Shown here: positions 1 through 10,990 of the stretch, piece by piece
How the letters are laid out: every line of letters begins with the position of its first letter
Position numbering within the stretch: position 1 is the first letter of the stretch
Origin: Gnetum montanum
Lineage: Eukaryota; Streptophyta; Gnetopsida; Gnetales; Gnetaceae
Length of the DNA stretch: 64,000 nucleotides
NCBI GenBank assembly: GCA_015680685.1
Contig: MNCI01028318.1
Coordinates: 237,368 to 301,367, forward strand
Direction of reading: 5' to 3'
The notes under the pieces: model-generated
What the model was told of the DNA's origin: nothing
Databases searched by the model: none
The model's input: the letters and a program-made list of their open reading frames with translations, nothing else
Program-made: the position numbers and the translations under genes

Positions 1-540
1 AGGCACTTGAAAATCAAATTTTGGGCTCCGAATGATGGTCTTCCATTCCTATACGCCCGGCGTAGACGCCGGCGTGCAGCCAGCGTAGACAGACTTTTGG
101 GCCTCAAAAATGCATCAAAACATGCCAGAATCAAGTGTCCAGACCCCACAGGACCTTCCCCAAGGTTTCCAGTAGGTCTCAGGCACTTGAAAATTGAATT
201 TTCGACTCCAAATAATGGTCTTCCATTCCTATACGACCGGATTAGACGCTGGCGTGCAGCCAGCGTAGACAGACTTGCGGGCCCCAAAAATGCATCAAAA
301 TGTGCCAATATTGTGCGTCTGTACCCCCCAGGACCTTCCCCAAGGTTCCTAGTAGGTCTTAAGTACTTGAAAATTGAATTTTGCGCTCCGAATGTTGGTC
401 TTCCATTCCCATACGCACGGCGTAGACGCCAGCGTGCAGCCAGCGTAGACAGACTTTCGGGCCCCAAAAATGCATCAAAACGTCCTAGAATCGAGCGTCC
501 AGACCCCCCAGGACCTTTCCCAAGGTTCCCAGTATCTCTT
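1..540 (+). repeat. Three tandem 180-bp units
   Basis: Three units start at 1, 181 and 361 with an exact 180-bp period; a degraded fourth start is visible at 541. Each unit holds a block near its position 50-90 rich in TACGCC/GGCGTA palindromic motifs. As 180 is a multiple of three, one plus-strand frame stays open through all units (7-564) and gives a 60-residue repeat with a conserved NGLPF core and an Arg-rich stretch. No known domain is recognised. The array abuts a promoter-like block, so it may be the U3 part of an LTR rather than a gene. Confidence 0.85.
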
Positions 541-584
541 GGGAAGCCAAAAATCAATTTTTGACCTTAAAATGAAGCATTTTC

Positions 585-837
585 ATGTGTATACGCTGGG
601 TACATTTTTGGCTTACGCTGGCATGTTATATGCTTACGCTGGCATCCTCTACGCTCAGCATCCACAGCGTATACGCCCAACGTATACACCCGCCCCACAG
701 TGTATATGCCCCGGCGTATATGCCAGCAAATGTAACACTTGTAAATTAAATCCGGCCTGATGTAGTGTATACGCCCAGCGTATACGCCCACGTGTCTCCC
801 AACTCGATTTTCCCGGTAAACCTACCCCTATAAATAG
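585..837 (+). promoter_or_regulatory. GTATACGCC palindrome array and TATA box (LTR-like promoter)
   Basis: From 585 to 790 the sequence is crowded with GTATACGC, TACGCTGGC and GGCGTATA motifs, including CGTATACGCCCAACGTATAC near 679 and a similar pair near 769-787. A TATAAATAG box lies at 829-837. The layout (palindromic iterons, then TATAAATA) matches the gypsy LTRs later in the window, although the iteron sequence differs. No LTR ends or target-site duplication were found, so the LTR assignment is inference. No gene is seen from 840 to 1360. Confidence 0.5.
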
Positions 838-1134
838 CCCAGTTTTCTACGTTTTCAGGGGCGACAAAAATTTCTAACCAGATCCTAAAACCCTCTACGT
901 TGGAAGTACTATACGCCGAGCACAGTCTCTACACTCCACCTAAAGTGTCCCAGCCGAGTCATTCCTACACACGCCAGGGCCTTTCATCCGCCTTGTGTCA
1001 AAGCCACAACTGCGTTTAGACCGGTGCACTTTGTAATCAATTCTTAATACAAAATAGTTTACATTTTGCTCTGATTTATTGCAGTTTTCTTCTTTTTTCA
1101 GCTTACGTTTACAGGCTCATTTACATTATCGTGC

Positions 1135-1515
1135 TTGTTTACGGTTTACATTTCACGTGCATTGTTTACGTATAACCCAACGTGTTGTAGCAGCAAACGC
1201 TGGGGAAGTCCTTGTTTGATCCACGTGCGGACCATTCAAGGTACTTTTCCTTCGTCTGTTCCAGCTTGCCCTCAAGCGGAGGCAGGGTCGATTGTGCTTG
1301 TTGGTAGATCTTTCGATGCTCGTAACGTTCCAGCCTTGCACCGACGATTTCGGTCGGTACAATGTGGAAAAGGGATTATATCAAATCAGAGCTACATTCT
1401 TTGCCATCATGAACTAGAGACAATACAACATCTTTTTCTTCAGTGTCCTGTTACAGTTCTCTTATGGAATCTTTTGGAGGAACAATTGAACAAGCCCATC
1501 AATAAAGGCTTGTGA
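1135..1515 (+). pseudogene. L1-type LINE fragment, zinc-binding C-terminus (zf-RVT)
   Basis: The 126-codon frame ends with an ETIQHLFLQCP...LLW stretch (about 1415-1470), the pattern of the His/Cys zinc-binding region that follows the reverse transcriptase in plant L1 LINE ORF2 proteins (zf-RVT type: C-x-C, E-T-x-x-H-L-F-x-x-C-P, then W). The first Cys pair is reduced and no RT lies upstream, so this is a short relic. Residues before about 1360 are not recognisable and may be noncoding. Downstream sequence to 1850 is AT-rich, with a (TA)n run near 1807. Confidence 0.5.
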
Positions 1516-1860
1516 AAACTTCATTCTTTTATTTTTTTTTTAACTTAATGGTGTATTTGGTATACTATCTGGATAGAACATAATCATCGAATTTTCTAAC
1601 AAAAGGAAAGAATTGCAAGATCTTTGTGCACTGTAGTGCTACCTTCTAGTAGGATACTGTTGCATATCATAAGGCTTTTCAAGGGTATAGCAACAGCATT
1701 GTTACCTCACTTATAAGAGGAACGATTTGCAATTTTCCTTTCTGTGTTCTGTAATATCACAATTTGTGTGACCCAACCACCATAGATTTAGGGTTTGTAT
1801 TCCAATATATATATATATTAAAAAAAAAGACAGGAGCAAAATTTCTATCTAAGAATTGAC

Positions 1861-1912
1861 AAAATCATCATCATGATAGCCTTTATCCCATCAACTTGTG
1901 GTGGCTTGTTAG
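1861..1912 (-). mobile_element. RTE-type LINE 3' end, short relic
   Basis: Read on the minus strand this ends in the plant RTE tail pattern (CCACCACAAGTTGATGGGAT, then AAAGGCTATC and ATGATGATGAT). Related tails occur at 2505-2700, 7535-7630, 7696-7870, 55545-55610 and 61150-61200. Confidence 0.5.
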
Positions 1913-2504
1913 GGTTGATAAGTGGCTTGATGATAATTTTTATTGTAATCATCTGACACCAACTTCTATGTACATCATGAACATGCCTTCAAACAACACA
2001 TACAAATTGGCTAACATAAACCTATAATAAAGCCAGAAACATTCAAAGGCCAAACCATGGTAATAATTATTTGCAACTATATAGTTGAAATCAAGGATTT
2101 TATAGTTAATCAAGTATTTTATTCTACATTATGCAAGCCCATCGTTTTCTGTTTTACATAATAAGGAAGCCCAAAGAACACTTTACAATGGCAATAGATT
2201 GTCAAAAAGCAATCACTTCTCACATTTTATTTACATTATGATTGTTGAAGCTAATTAGAGACAGGTTAAAGAAATTACTAAAGCTTATAGCCTCCCTCAT
2301 TTTAAACATATGCAGTTTGTTGATGTTTTTATGTGCAGGAAGTTGAAGAAAGATGTATAAAAAAATCTTAAGATGTTAAATAATTTTTCTCAGTCATAAT
2401 GCGTGAATCCATCCCAGCTTTCATCAGTACAGACCTGTGACTTTTACCTTTAAAATCAATCATATGAGTTTGCATGTGAATAGGTTACTGTTCAAGATTA
2501 ATAT

Positions 2505-2700
2505 TTAGAATTCTAGGAAAGCCATAGAAAGGAAGACCAAAAGAGCTAAGAAAAAACGATTGAAGATGATAAAAAGAAACTGCAGATAGATAAGGATCTA
2601 GCTCTTAATAGAAGAAAATGGCAAAAATGAACTCATGTAACTGGCCCCATTTTATTGAGACAAGGCTAGGATGATGATTATTATTTTTATTATTTCTTTG
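2505..2700 (+). mobile_element. 5'-truncated RTE-type LINE 3' end
   Basis: The block ends in CCCCATTTTATTGAGACAAG then GCTAGGATGATGAT. The segment before it is weakly coding-like, with the K-W-x-K spacing seen before the terminal H-V-A-x-P of plant RTE ORF proteins. The copy at 7696-7870 shows the same arrangement more clearly. Only about 200 bp remain. Confidence 0.6.
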
Positions 2701-2764
2701 AAAGAATACAAAATGTTATAGACTGCAATTTTTAGCAAGTAGATCAAAGACTACCTATCTTCAA

Positions 2765-2865
2765 ATCATTATCATCATCATGCTTGTATCCCCTAAACAT
2801 CATCATCATCATGGTTGTATCAACATCATCATCATCATGCTTGTATCATCATCATCATCATCATG
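2765..2865 (+). repeat. (CAT)n-rich microsatellite cluster
   Basis: Several ATCATCATCATC runs are separated by repeats of a GCTTGTATC spacer. On the minus strand this is the (GAT)n tail expected downstream of the tRNA-like SINE at 2901-2985. Confidence 0.7.
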
Positions 2866-2900
2866 CGTACTTAATGTCATATCCCCTAAACATATATTTT

Positions 2901-2985
2901 ATCATAACCCCCTTGGAATTGAACCTGTAGCTTGCACAGCCACAATCCACGTACTCTAACCAAATGAGCTACGCCTCGTACATTA
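2901..2985 (-). mobile_element. tRNA-derived SINE head
   Basis: On the minus strand there is an A-box-like TAGCTCATTTGGTTAGAG and, about 40 nt on, a B-box GGTTCAATTCC, followed by AT-rich body and the (GAT)n tail at 2765-2865. It cannot be paired into a full cloverleaf and lacks a matching acceptor stem, so it is a SINE head and not a functional tRNA gene. Confidence 0.65.
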
Positions 2986-3313
2986 AAATTATAAAATTAT
3001 AACTTAATTTAAGCAAAGAAATGTCCCTAGGTTAACCCTAAATATGTGAGGTTAAAGAAGCTATGAGGCCGCTCTAGATACTTTAATGGCATACATTGCA
3101 GGATAGTTGCTACCATGGGTGGCTCATTATGTAAGTTTATTGTAATAGTCATCACAATGCTAGAATCTACAAATGGACTCCATTCTAATGAAATTTTACC
3201 TACAAGGAAAACTTTAAGGTGAACAGTCTTGAATTCAAAATAATACCTTAAAACACATACCCAATCATAGGATGGAAAACCCAAGAAAAACTAGCAAATG
3301 AATGATTGAATAC

Positions 3314-3462
3314 CTTTGTATATGGCGATGGACATCAATCAATACCACAAGAAAATCATAAAGTTGGATATTTTTCCAACAATGCTCCACACGCTGCCTA
3401 ATGTCATTATTATAAGGAATGTCATCACTTCTCAGTGCAAGCCCTAGAGTATCAAAAAATAA
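3314..3462 (-). CDS. Candidate host exon, unknown protein
   Basis: A 149-bp open block on the minus strand is bounded by a TTACAG acceptor (3463-3468) and a CAAAG/GTATTC donor (3308-3313). Its translation is well mixed and protein-like (core RSDDIPYNNDIRQRVEHCWK). No family is recognised. It may belong with the minus-strand coding pieces at 5506-5601 and 5906-6821, but 2 kb of AT-rich sequence with no further exon lies between. Treat as a prediction needing transcript support. Confidence 0.35.
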
Positions 3463-5505
3463 CTGTAATAGTACATTCAGCAATCCAACATGCTTAGAAA
3501 TTCTTATTTACAAAGACATGTTGTAGAGTTAAACTTTTGTGCCTACAAGTCATAACTGCTGAAAAAAATTAATAGTAAAAGTCTAACCCATCAACAAGAC
3601 AATTTGCTAAAAGAACAAACAACTCTTTTCCACCCAACTACTGCAAGAAAATATCATCCTTTATTAATAATTATTTAAACAACTTCTACTTAACAATTTA
3701 TGAATCTTAAAAAGTGTGGTGTTTAAATATTTATGGATCATTCACACCACTCTATTTTGGATGATTATTCTTACTGCTATATAATTGGTTTTACATTTGC
3801 CCATGTTCTCGTGTTACTACATTTGATTAATTTTCCCCTAATGACTCTTCAAGCAGTGCCCTGTATGCTTTTACCAAAACCATTACTTTTGAAGAGACAA
3901 CATGAAAATGGCTGTAATAATGGTACTTTATATTATACCTCATAGGTTTATATGTGTCACTAAAACTAAATCATTTCTTGCTTTTCTAGATAGTAAGAAA
4001 TGCTACATAATTACTGTAATATTTGATGTAATATTTGAAGCAACATCATAAACAGATTTTTTCTTTTTGGGTAATTTTGTTATACTATGATGATCATGCC
4101 TTCATAGTAGGTTGACTTTAAAAAAGTTCAATTAATTTCATTCTTTTTACGAATCATTTATAAACTTCTAGATAATGCTAGAGCCTACAAGGTTGTAAAT
4201 ATCTGTTGCTCAAAAGAGATGATAGGAAACAGATGACTTTACTACTAAGGAATTTCTTGCATCTGAACATGAGTACTTCGAATACAGTCAAATTTTTGTG
4301 CAGCAGTGATCCATACAATTAAATATATGTTGGGAGCTGTCACAAAAACTACATCATATCTTAGATTATGAGCACCAGGATATGATGTATATGTTATGGN
4401 GTCACAAAAACTACATCATATCTTAGATTATGAGCACCAGGATATGATGTATATGTTATGGATTCTAAATACATGTTGAAATTTTATGTTGTAACTAAAC
4501 TAACATTTTTAACCAATTTTGCAGATGACGAATAGTGATTTATCTTCTATGAAAAGGTCCTACTAATAACCAGGTGGTGAGAGATATTTTATGTTGTCCT
4601 TTCATTCCAAGTATTTCTAAATGTTTGTCAATGTTTGACCTTATCCACAATTGTTTCTGTGAAGATTGTAGAAGGGAAGAATAATTAGTATGTCTTGCAA
4701 TAGGATAGATTTCTACTATGATGCATTTGGATCGCTATATAGCAGGCCCAATAACGGTAGTGGTAGAGTAATGATGAACATATTTGTTCACATCCCTTGG
4801 TTATTTCAAGTTAAATATATTTTTTTAATTTTCTAGTAATACTAAAGTTTCAAAGCAATTTACTGAATACAAGACTGCTACTCACATGTTTACAATCTGT
4901 GAAGTGATGCCTCTACAACACAACCTTTGCATTATTTATGATCAAGTTTTAACTCAGTTTTTGTTTGGGTAGAATTTCCATCATTTATCAATTTCAAATT
5001 GAAGATGTGAACATTGTTGAGGTGAACATTGTTGAGAAGACGCTCTTGATTTTTGGACCAAAACTTAAATCTTTAATTTCAAGTGGATGTTTTTTCTCAT
5101 GAAGCATGGTTGCTTTAAAACTCTTGCTACATCAAGCCTTCATCACATCATCATCATTTTGTATCTTCTATTTCTTTCACTTGCCTGTGTTTCCTAGAAA
5201 GTGTACTGTCGTCATGTTTGGAGACAAAAGCAGATTCCACATATAAATCACATCCTGTTGATTGATATCTATTTTATTATAGTTGAATGGTCTTGCTTTT
5301 ATAAAGTAGTTAAATAAACAGGAAATTAATTATTAAATCTAATCATATGTATATTAGGTGAAAGGAACCTTATTATTCGTTAAAAACATATTTAATAATA
5401 AAACTTATTATAATCTGTAAACGATGAGTTGCATCGATAACTGTACTACATTAGCATGCAGTAAGACAAATGAAAATTCTCGATTCATGAATTGAGATAA
5501 AATAA
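3463..5505. other. AT-rich, no gene seen
   Basis: No sustained coding signal, LTR or LINE motif was recognised here. Short ORFs such as 3733-3945 (+) are low-complexity. The stretch contains the single-N join at 4400. Confidence 0.5.
4339..4461. other. 61-bp direct duplicate around a single N
   Basis: Bases 4339-4399 and 4401-4461 read the same, separated only by N at 4400. This is the pattern left when overlapping contig ends are joined without merging. The second copy is probably not real DNA. Confidence 0.85.
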
Positions 5506-5601
5506 TCATACAATTTGGGTGTTATCTTTGGTCATAACTCCAAGAATTTCATGATTTGTAGTATTAGTCTTCCGGGAAACTGCAGAAACTTTTGTTCCAA
5601 C
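5506..5601 (-). CDS. Candidate terminal exon, unknown protein
   Basis: On the minus strand a pyrimidine-rich TTTTTGTCCAG acceptor is followed by 31 open codons and TGA (5508-5506). The peptide is protein-like (core EILGVMTKDNTQIV). It lies about 300 bp downstream of the coding region at 5906-6821 on the same strand and could be its last exon. No donor was confirmed for the preceding exon. Confidence 0.35.
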   Translation of the reverse strand, partial: VGTKVSAVSRKTNTTNHEILGVMTKDNTQIV

Positions 5602-5905
5602 CTGGACAAAAATGATAGATGAAGACAAATTATTAATGACTAATCAAAATAATATACCATAACCTCAGTCACATGACTAATAGCGACTATAAGTACCTAT
5701 AAAATATCACTATCGAATCAGATCATTCATAATAGGGAACCAATAAAAACTATATATTATAACAGTATAAAACAATCCATCACTAGTAACAAATCATTAA
5801 TGTTCCCCAAGCAAGAAACCATCAACATTATACAAAAGTCACCATGAAATTAGTGAGAGTGGACTTTCCTGCATTCGGTGCTCCTATTATTCTGAGCTCC
5901 AACGC

Positions 5906-6821
5906 TCAGAGACAGCTGATCCTCTTTCCCAACTCCATTGGGAAATTTCCAGCAATGCCCGGTGCAGTTCCAAGGTCCTCCTCTGCTGTTCTTCTGGGCT
6001 CATTGATTGGACTAACCCACTGATCCCTTGCCTCATGAACTTCACCAGAATTCTCGGTTTCTTCTTCCTCTTTCTCCACAATATCACAGTCTCCTGCAAT
6101 ACCCACAACAGACCTGCCATTCTCTTCCTATACCCTGACCCTGTAAGCCTTATCCCACAAAGATGCAACCTTGGAGGCATCAATCATGGCCCTTTTCTTA
6201 CAACTCTGAATTGAGTTTGCAGCCGCCTGTGCATCTGTACCAGAAACCTCCAAAAATGCTTTCTCCAAATCCTGGGTCCTCTGACTTTCTCTTCGGCACT
6301 CAGTGGAGTAAACCATTTCTCTATTGATACATTGTGTCTGCTCTTTCTCTTCGGCACTCAGTGGAGTAAACCATTTCTCTATTGATACATTGTTTTCAAA
6401 AGTAATGTCATCATCCAGTTCTTCCTCATCCTCATCAGCCATCCCTGCTTTCAATTTCTTCTTCGAATTTTTAGACTTCAATGTACCCTTTACTTCCTCC
6501 ACCTTCCCCTACTTCTGCTTCGACTGTTGCTTAACCTGCTCACTCCCAAGTGTCCTTTTGACAGCATTTTTATTCCTGCTGAAACTAACCCTGCACTTAT
6601 CTTTATCTCTCTCCTTTACCTTCCATTCTCTCCACCCAATGTCTTTGTTCCGATTCTGTCTTGTCCTTAATCTTCCGATTATTACTGTCACCGCCCTGTC
6701 TCCAATATTTGTGTGATTTCTTCGACACAATACTGTTAAATTTTGTGGTTTTGGATTCAGCTTCAGGATCACTGGCACATAAGCTTGAGGGCTCATCGTA
6801 TTGATCGGCGCTATCTATCAT
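5906..6821 (-). pseudogene. Lys/Glu-rich coding region, disrupted; function unknown
   Basis: The minus strand encodes a charged, probably nuclear-type protein from an ATG at 6821. The N-terminus is Ser/Lys/Glu-rich, a K-rich stretch (KNSKKKLK) follows, then an acidic run (DEDEEELDDD), an SIEKWFTPLSAEE segment, an Ala-rich segment ending ASLWDKAYR, and an acidic tail ending GNFPMELGKRISCL. Continuity needs one frameshift near 6605 and passes two in-frame TAG stops (about 6508 and 6128). A 58-bp tandem duplication at about 6285-6400 also shifts frame. No family is recognised. Either it is a decayed gene, or some breaks are introns or assembly errors; the splice-like exon at 5506-5601 keeps the second option open. 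The region to 7180 upstream reads like a 5' leader. Confidence 0.45.
6285..6400 (-). repeat. 58-bp tandem duplication inside a coding region
   Basis: The segment containing CTTCGGCACTCAGTGGAGTA occurs at about 6291 and again 58 bp later, with the flanking bases repeated exactly. As 58 is not a multiple of three it moves the reading frame of the surrounding coding region. Confidence 0.85.
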
Positions 6822-7248
6822 TGGGAAGCTTCAAAAGCCACGAACCCACAAATTGCTGAAAAAATTCGAGACTTGGGTTGAAGAAATTGTAGCAGCAAAA
6901 TTCTGTGTGCAGCATGGAACCTGTTGGGACTGGCATTATGCGGTGCAGCGAGGGAGAGATTGAAAGAATCTGTTGCAGTAGAGCGACAGGGCTCTTCTGA
7001 AGGCGTTTGGGTCCCTGTGCATCGCAGTAAGAATCGAGACGAATAGCTGAATAGGAACTGTGACAGTGGACTGTGTCGCTGATGGAGGTTTTGCGAGGGT
7101 TTAAACAGCTTACCAAGCTCGCTATCCTCCTTTTCGCGCTGACCTCTGTAACTTCAAGTTCAGCTGAATTCCAATGCAAATAAAGAAATAAATAAATTTA
7201 TTGAAACTCGTTTTGAAGGTAGCACTGAGGGTGCTTCTCAATTGCACT

Positions 7249-7328
7249 GCAAAATTACACGGTCTCCTCCCACAGTTTGGACTCGGCTTTGAATTCGAAT
7301 GCAAAATTGCAGGGCCTCCTCCCACGGT
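7249..7328. repeat. Short direct repeat (CTCCTCCCAC units)
   Basis: Two copies of a block containing GCAAAATT and CTCCTCCCAC occur about 52 bp apart. No gene is assigned between 7180 and 7535. Confidence 0.5.
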
Positions 7329-7534
7329 CATTTCTGTACCGGATGTTTACTTTATTTTTATTAAGAAATATGTGGTCAGGACATATATCGAATATTAACT
7401 TTAACGGTGTGCGTTAAAATTGAACCGGTTGCAATTACACTAGGTGCCGTTGAAGCTAGCAAAAGCCATCTTAGTAAAACTCCTCATCCGAAACAAGCTG
7501 GGATTCAATTTTGGTAGGTCATACTAAGAAAGTT

Positions 7535-7630
7535 TCCTAACCCATTTTGTTGAGATAAGGTTTGGGATAAAGCTTTGTTGAGATAAGGTTTGGGATAAAG
7601 CTAGGATGATGATGATAGATGATGATGAAA
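7535..7630 (+). mobile_element. RTE-type LINE 3' end with internal duplication
   Basis: The tail motif TTGTTGAGATAAGGTTTGGG followed by ATAAAGCT is present twice in tandem (about 29 bp), then AGGATGATGATGAT. Short relic. Confidence 0.6.
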
Positions 7631-7696
7631 ATTCTAATTAGACTATGTCTTAGGGGTAAATATTATGTTAAAAAAATATTTGAGGCTTCAACGCCT
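7627..7696 (+). mobile_element. SINE 3' part, relic
   Basis: The block AATTCTAATTAGACTATGTC through TTGAGGCTTCAACGCC matches the 3' half of the SINE at 28381-28545. The tRNA-like head is missing. Confidence 0.45.
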
Positions 7697-7870
7697 ATTT
7701 GATGAAAGCCATGTAAATGGAGACCAAATAAGACATGGAAAAAACAATTGAAGATGATTTGAAAAAACTACAAACAATGATATAGTTCATCATAAACACA
7801 AATGGCAAAAAGGAAATCATGTAGCCAACCCCATTTTGTTGGGACAAGGCTAGGATGATGATGATATTTG
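7696..7870 (+). mobile_element. 5'-truncated RTE-type LINE 3' end
   Basis: The last codons read K-W-x-x-x-x-H-V-A-N-P (about 7802-7835), the characteristic C-terminus of plant RTE-clade ORFs, followed by CCCCATTTTGTTGGGACAAG, GCTAGG and a (GAT)n tail. It is a short 5'-truncated insertion. A C/A-rich stretch (CACCACCCCACCCC) follows to about 7905. Confidence 0.65.
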
Positions 7871-7905
7871 AGGCTCCAACCATAACCCACCACCCCACCC
7901 CACCA

Positions 7906-8814
7906 CCTTTAAAAAAAAATAAAAAACCAAAAAAAGTGTGTATTTATTTCTTTAACATTATTATTTAAACATTGCCTACACATTTTGTCTTAAAGACTCA
8001 AAATAATTTAACTATTGATACAACCCATAGCTAACTATAGAAGAATATAATGATGCCTCAAGTGTGACTCAAACTGGAAACCTCTTCCTTAACAAGAACC
8101 ACTTGAGTCACCTATTAATGGCTTGCCTAATCATTTTGTGGTAATGTTGTAGCATTACTAGCTTAGTTATATATTTATAATATATATCTATACTTTCGAT
8201 AAGAGAATCCTGAGAAAACTAAGCTAAATTTTAGTTCATCTACTATATTGAAAAATATCAAGTTGTCATTTTACCAAATTTGATGAATTAGCTAAGAATT
8301 TGGCAAAATCTCTATGATTAAGATTTTTTGTTTTTTGTTTTAGTGAATCTAATATGTCTCTTTCAAATCTATTTAGAATTACATGTAATGCCATTAAAAT
8401 CAATAAGTGATCTTTCAAGCAGATTCCTTGCTTCTTTGTCATTCTACAAGTTACCTGATTTATATGAATCTATTACTTAGGAAATTTTTGAAATGTATGT
8501 TTTTGTAAAATTTTGGGTTATTTACCTTATTCCTCAAGTTTTTTGAGTTATTTTAATCTAGTTTGGAAAGATCTAGGATTGGATGTTATCCATGCATATT
8601 ATTTGTCAAACTTTTTTTTGTTGGTAGAATTTGTTGATTTAGCATTGGTTTTTTATGGCCCTTAATATTGGTGTTTTCAATCATTGTCATACTTTATTAA
8701 TTATTCAAAAGTGAACTCCCTCTTTTAATTTAGCATCTCCTTAAACATATTTGAAAGTTCATAATTAATATGTGTTTTAAACATTGCATGGGAATGAAGA
8801 ACCAAAACATTCTT
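7906..8814. other. AT-rich, no gene seen
   Basis: No coding signal. A tRNA-SINE-like piece may lie on the minus strand at about 8050-8120 (a GACTCAAGTGG A-box-like and CAGTTTGAGTC B-box-like string), too weak to call. Confidence 0.4.
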
Positions 8815-8937
8815 TTTTAAGAATATTTACCCCTAATACATATACTCAAATTAAACATTTGTAACTCAACATTACTCATGAAAATCAAACCTGTAACTTG
8901 CAGTTTCCAAAGTAAAAGTCTTAGCATTAATTATGAT
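8815..8937 (-). mobile_element. SINE relic (same family as 28.4 kb)
   Basis: On the minus strand a head ending GCTAAGACTTTT is followed by a degraded B-box-like GGTTTGATTTT and a body similar to the SINE at 28575-28732. It directly abuts the truncated LTR that follows. Confidence 0.5.
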
Positions 8938-8944
8938 GAAATGC

Positions 8945-9350
8945 ATTAATTATTTAAATCCATAAATGTAAATTGCATGAAAAAGTAAAGTGATGAATGT
9001 AAAGCGTAAACTAGTCTAAGTGTTGCAATGGATGTAGGAAATCTCAAATTTATTGTTGTTTATGCCAATACGTTTAGGTACATAGGCATTCAAATAAAGC
9101 ATCATACAATCTCTTAGATCTATATTGCAGGCACTAAGAAGGAAAATTATCTAACTCTGAGAAGGAGAAACTACAAGAACATGGCTACAATCATGATCAA
9201 AAGTGTCATAAATGTTGATGGTAAGCACATTTATATAAGCACTACCTATGTCAACATCGATGCTTCTGCGTCAATGCATCTTCCCATGCATTGATGGGAC
9301 TACATCAATGCATGCCCATCAACATAGCCTATCTAATTCATGACTCATCA
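8945..9350 (-). mobile_element. Truncated 3' LTR of the old gypsy assembly
   Basis: The right end is TCATCA (9345-9350), the shared inner LTR terminus, followed by a PPT-like block. The LTR contains the AATCTCAAATTTATTGTTG region that aligns by eye with the LTRs at 27130-27947 and 18467-19359. The PBS-proximal half (expected TGATGAGTGGTGAGGTACC end) is absent, so roughly the outer half is lost. Near its right end are ATTGATG iterons rather than GATATC iterons. Confidence 0.6.
9249..9335 (-). promoter_or_regulatory. ATTGATG iteron cluster in the old 3' LTR
   Basis: At least five CATCGATG, GTCAATGCAT, GCATTGATG, CATCAATGCAT and CATCAAC motifs occur within 90 bp, next to a TATATAA-like string (minus strand, about 9231). 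The same motif type recurs at 21259-21325, upstream of the accessory ORF of this assembly. Confidence 0.6.
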
Positions 9351-9366
9351 TACCTCCATGATTGAC
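9351..9366 (-). promoter_or_regulatory. Polypurine-tract-like site
   Basis: Minus-strand GTCAATCATGGAGGTA directly abuts the LTR. It matches by position and sequence the GTCGTGGGGGTA block at the 3' LTRs of elements B and D. Confidence 0.55.
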
Positions 9367-9596
9367 CAAAAACTTGTCGTCAAGTGAACCAAAGTAGGAT
9401 CAAGCTTCTTACAAAATTTGGGAAAGTATGAAATTTGTTAATAAGAAGACAAATAAACTGACTAACTAACTCTAAGTGCTAGATTGTACATTGTTTAAAA
9501 ATTGAGTGTCCATTACAACAAGATTTGGATACCTTACCAAAAATTACAATAGGTGCATGGAAAATTACTGATGACATGATGAACTCTCAAATAGTG

Positions 9597-10985
9597 CCTA
9601 GAGGTGGAGGCTCTTGTGGTGCTAAAGGTTCTTTGTCATGTTTCGGCACTGGTGGAGGTTGAGGCTAATTTACTACTACCACTACTTCTACTGGGAGTTT
9701 GAAAACATCCAACAATACTTTCATCTTTTCTTCCTTGCCATGTGGGTCATAAGCAGTGCATGTGGCTTCACCAATGTGGGCTAGTGCAGGGATATCTCAC
9801 AAGCATGGCATCAAAGGAAATAGTTCCTTCATTTTAATGAGCTAGGTTTTGAATTGCTTATGTTTGATTTCAAATGTCTTTACTAGGTTCTGCAACTTAT
9901 GGTAGTCGTTCATCCTTCTAACTAGGTTTTTAGCAATAGATTGTTAATTAGTGAAATTGCTCCTATGAATTTCAAGCTATGTGTTAGGTATCTTCAACTT
10001 TTGTTTTGTCTCTTTGTAATGCTTGAATTTTGCCTCATAGAGGATGTAGGAACTGGCCACTTTCTTTTCCATTTTTGACCTTGGTCTTCTTGGTGTCAGC
10101 ATCACCATGTTTACATAATGGAGGTTGGCAAACTCCATATATTCAATCATCTCCTCGATCTACAACTTCTTTAACCAAATTTAGCTTTGTTATATGTGTT
10201 TAGTCCATCAAAGATGATTTTCCACACATCACCTTGTTGTTGGAGTTACTGAAGAACCTCGTTCATCCTTTGCCTTTTCAATTTGAATTTCCTCTTCATT
10301 GACTTCTTTGAGGAGCCTAACCTCATCCCTATAATGGTTCTCACTTGTTCAAATTTCAGAGGTTCAATCTTCTAGGTAGCTACCTCAATGGCTGTATTTA
10401 GGTGAAGTGCACAGACTTTCTTTATTGAGAGATTACAATTCTTTGCTGTCAACGTCCTTAGATCTAAATTTATCTTAGCTAGCTGCTCTTGGTATTAGCA
10501 AATGAATTCAACCATTTGGTCCTTTTGCTACTCAATATTCATAGGCGATGATTATCTTTTGTCAAGACCAAGTTCTCTTTTTGAACTTGTGACAAGTCCT
10601 TATAAATGTTGAAAACTATGGCTTTTGATAAGAATGCATTGAAGACCACTACTTCCTTTGCATTCTTGGCCTCTTAGAGTCATAACTAAAGCTATTGAAA
10701 AGCTTCATCTCTAAAAAGCTTTTTCCTAAGAATGGTAGGGTTAGAGAGATGAGCATGCAAGTTTGAACTTCAATGACCAACTATCAATTGGCAATAGTGG
10801 CCTCCATTAGTTTCCCATTGATAATTAATAATTTTCCCTTCATCTAAAGTAGTTGTGACTAGTTTATAGTGATCTCATCTAGAAGACTGAAGATCTTCAA
10901 AAGTAGTTGCCTAATTCCTACCAATCATTCCAACATTTCCTTGTATTGGGAAATGCTTAACCAACTGCTCCCTACTCCTACGAAT
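9597..10985 (-). pseudogene. Old accessory coiled-coil ORF, C-terminal half
   Basis: This is the decayed homologue of the B accessory ORF (11954-14734). The ends correspond: both finish in a short acidic/Lys stretch, a Pro run and G-T before the stop (here TGA at 9599-9597). The block near 10040-10170 aligns by eye with 12355-12490 of B. Many stops and shifts are present. Element B is inserted at 10990, so the N-terminal half now lies at 19365-20800. Function is unknown; it is carried between the pol remnant and the 3' LTR. Confidence 0.6.
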
Positions 10986-10990
10986 ACATG
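10986..10990. repeat. Target-site duplication ACATG (element B, left)
   Basis: ACATG here is repeated at 19360-19364, exactly flanking element B. Confidence 0.85.

Noticed and set aside
2765-2865. CRISPR-like direct repeats
   Set aside because: Simple CAT microsatellite with irregular spacers in a eukaryotic repeat; no CRISPR features.
2901-2985. tRNA gene on the minus strand
   Set aside because: A- and B-box strings are present, but there is no pairing acceptor or anticodon stem, and a SINE-like tail follows.
6324-6716. Ser/Phe-rich plus-strand ORF
   Set aside because: Antisense shadow of the Lys/Glu-rich minus-strand coding region.
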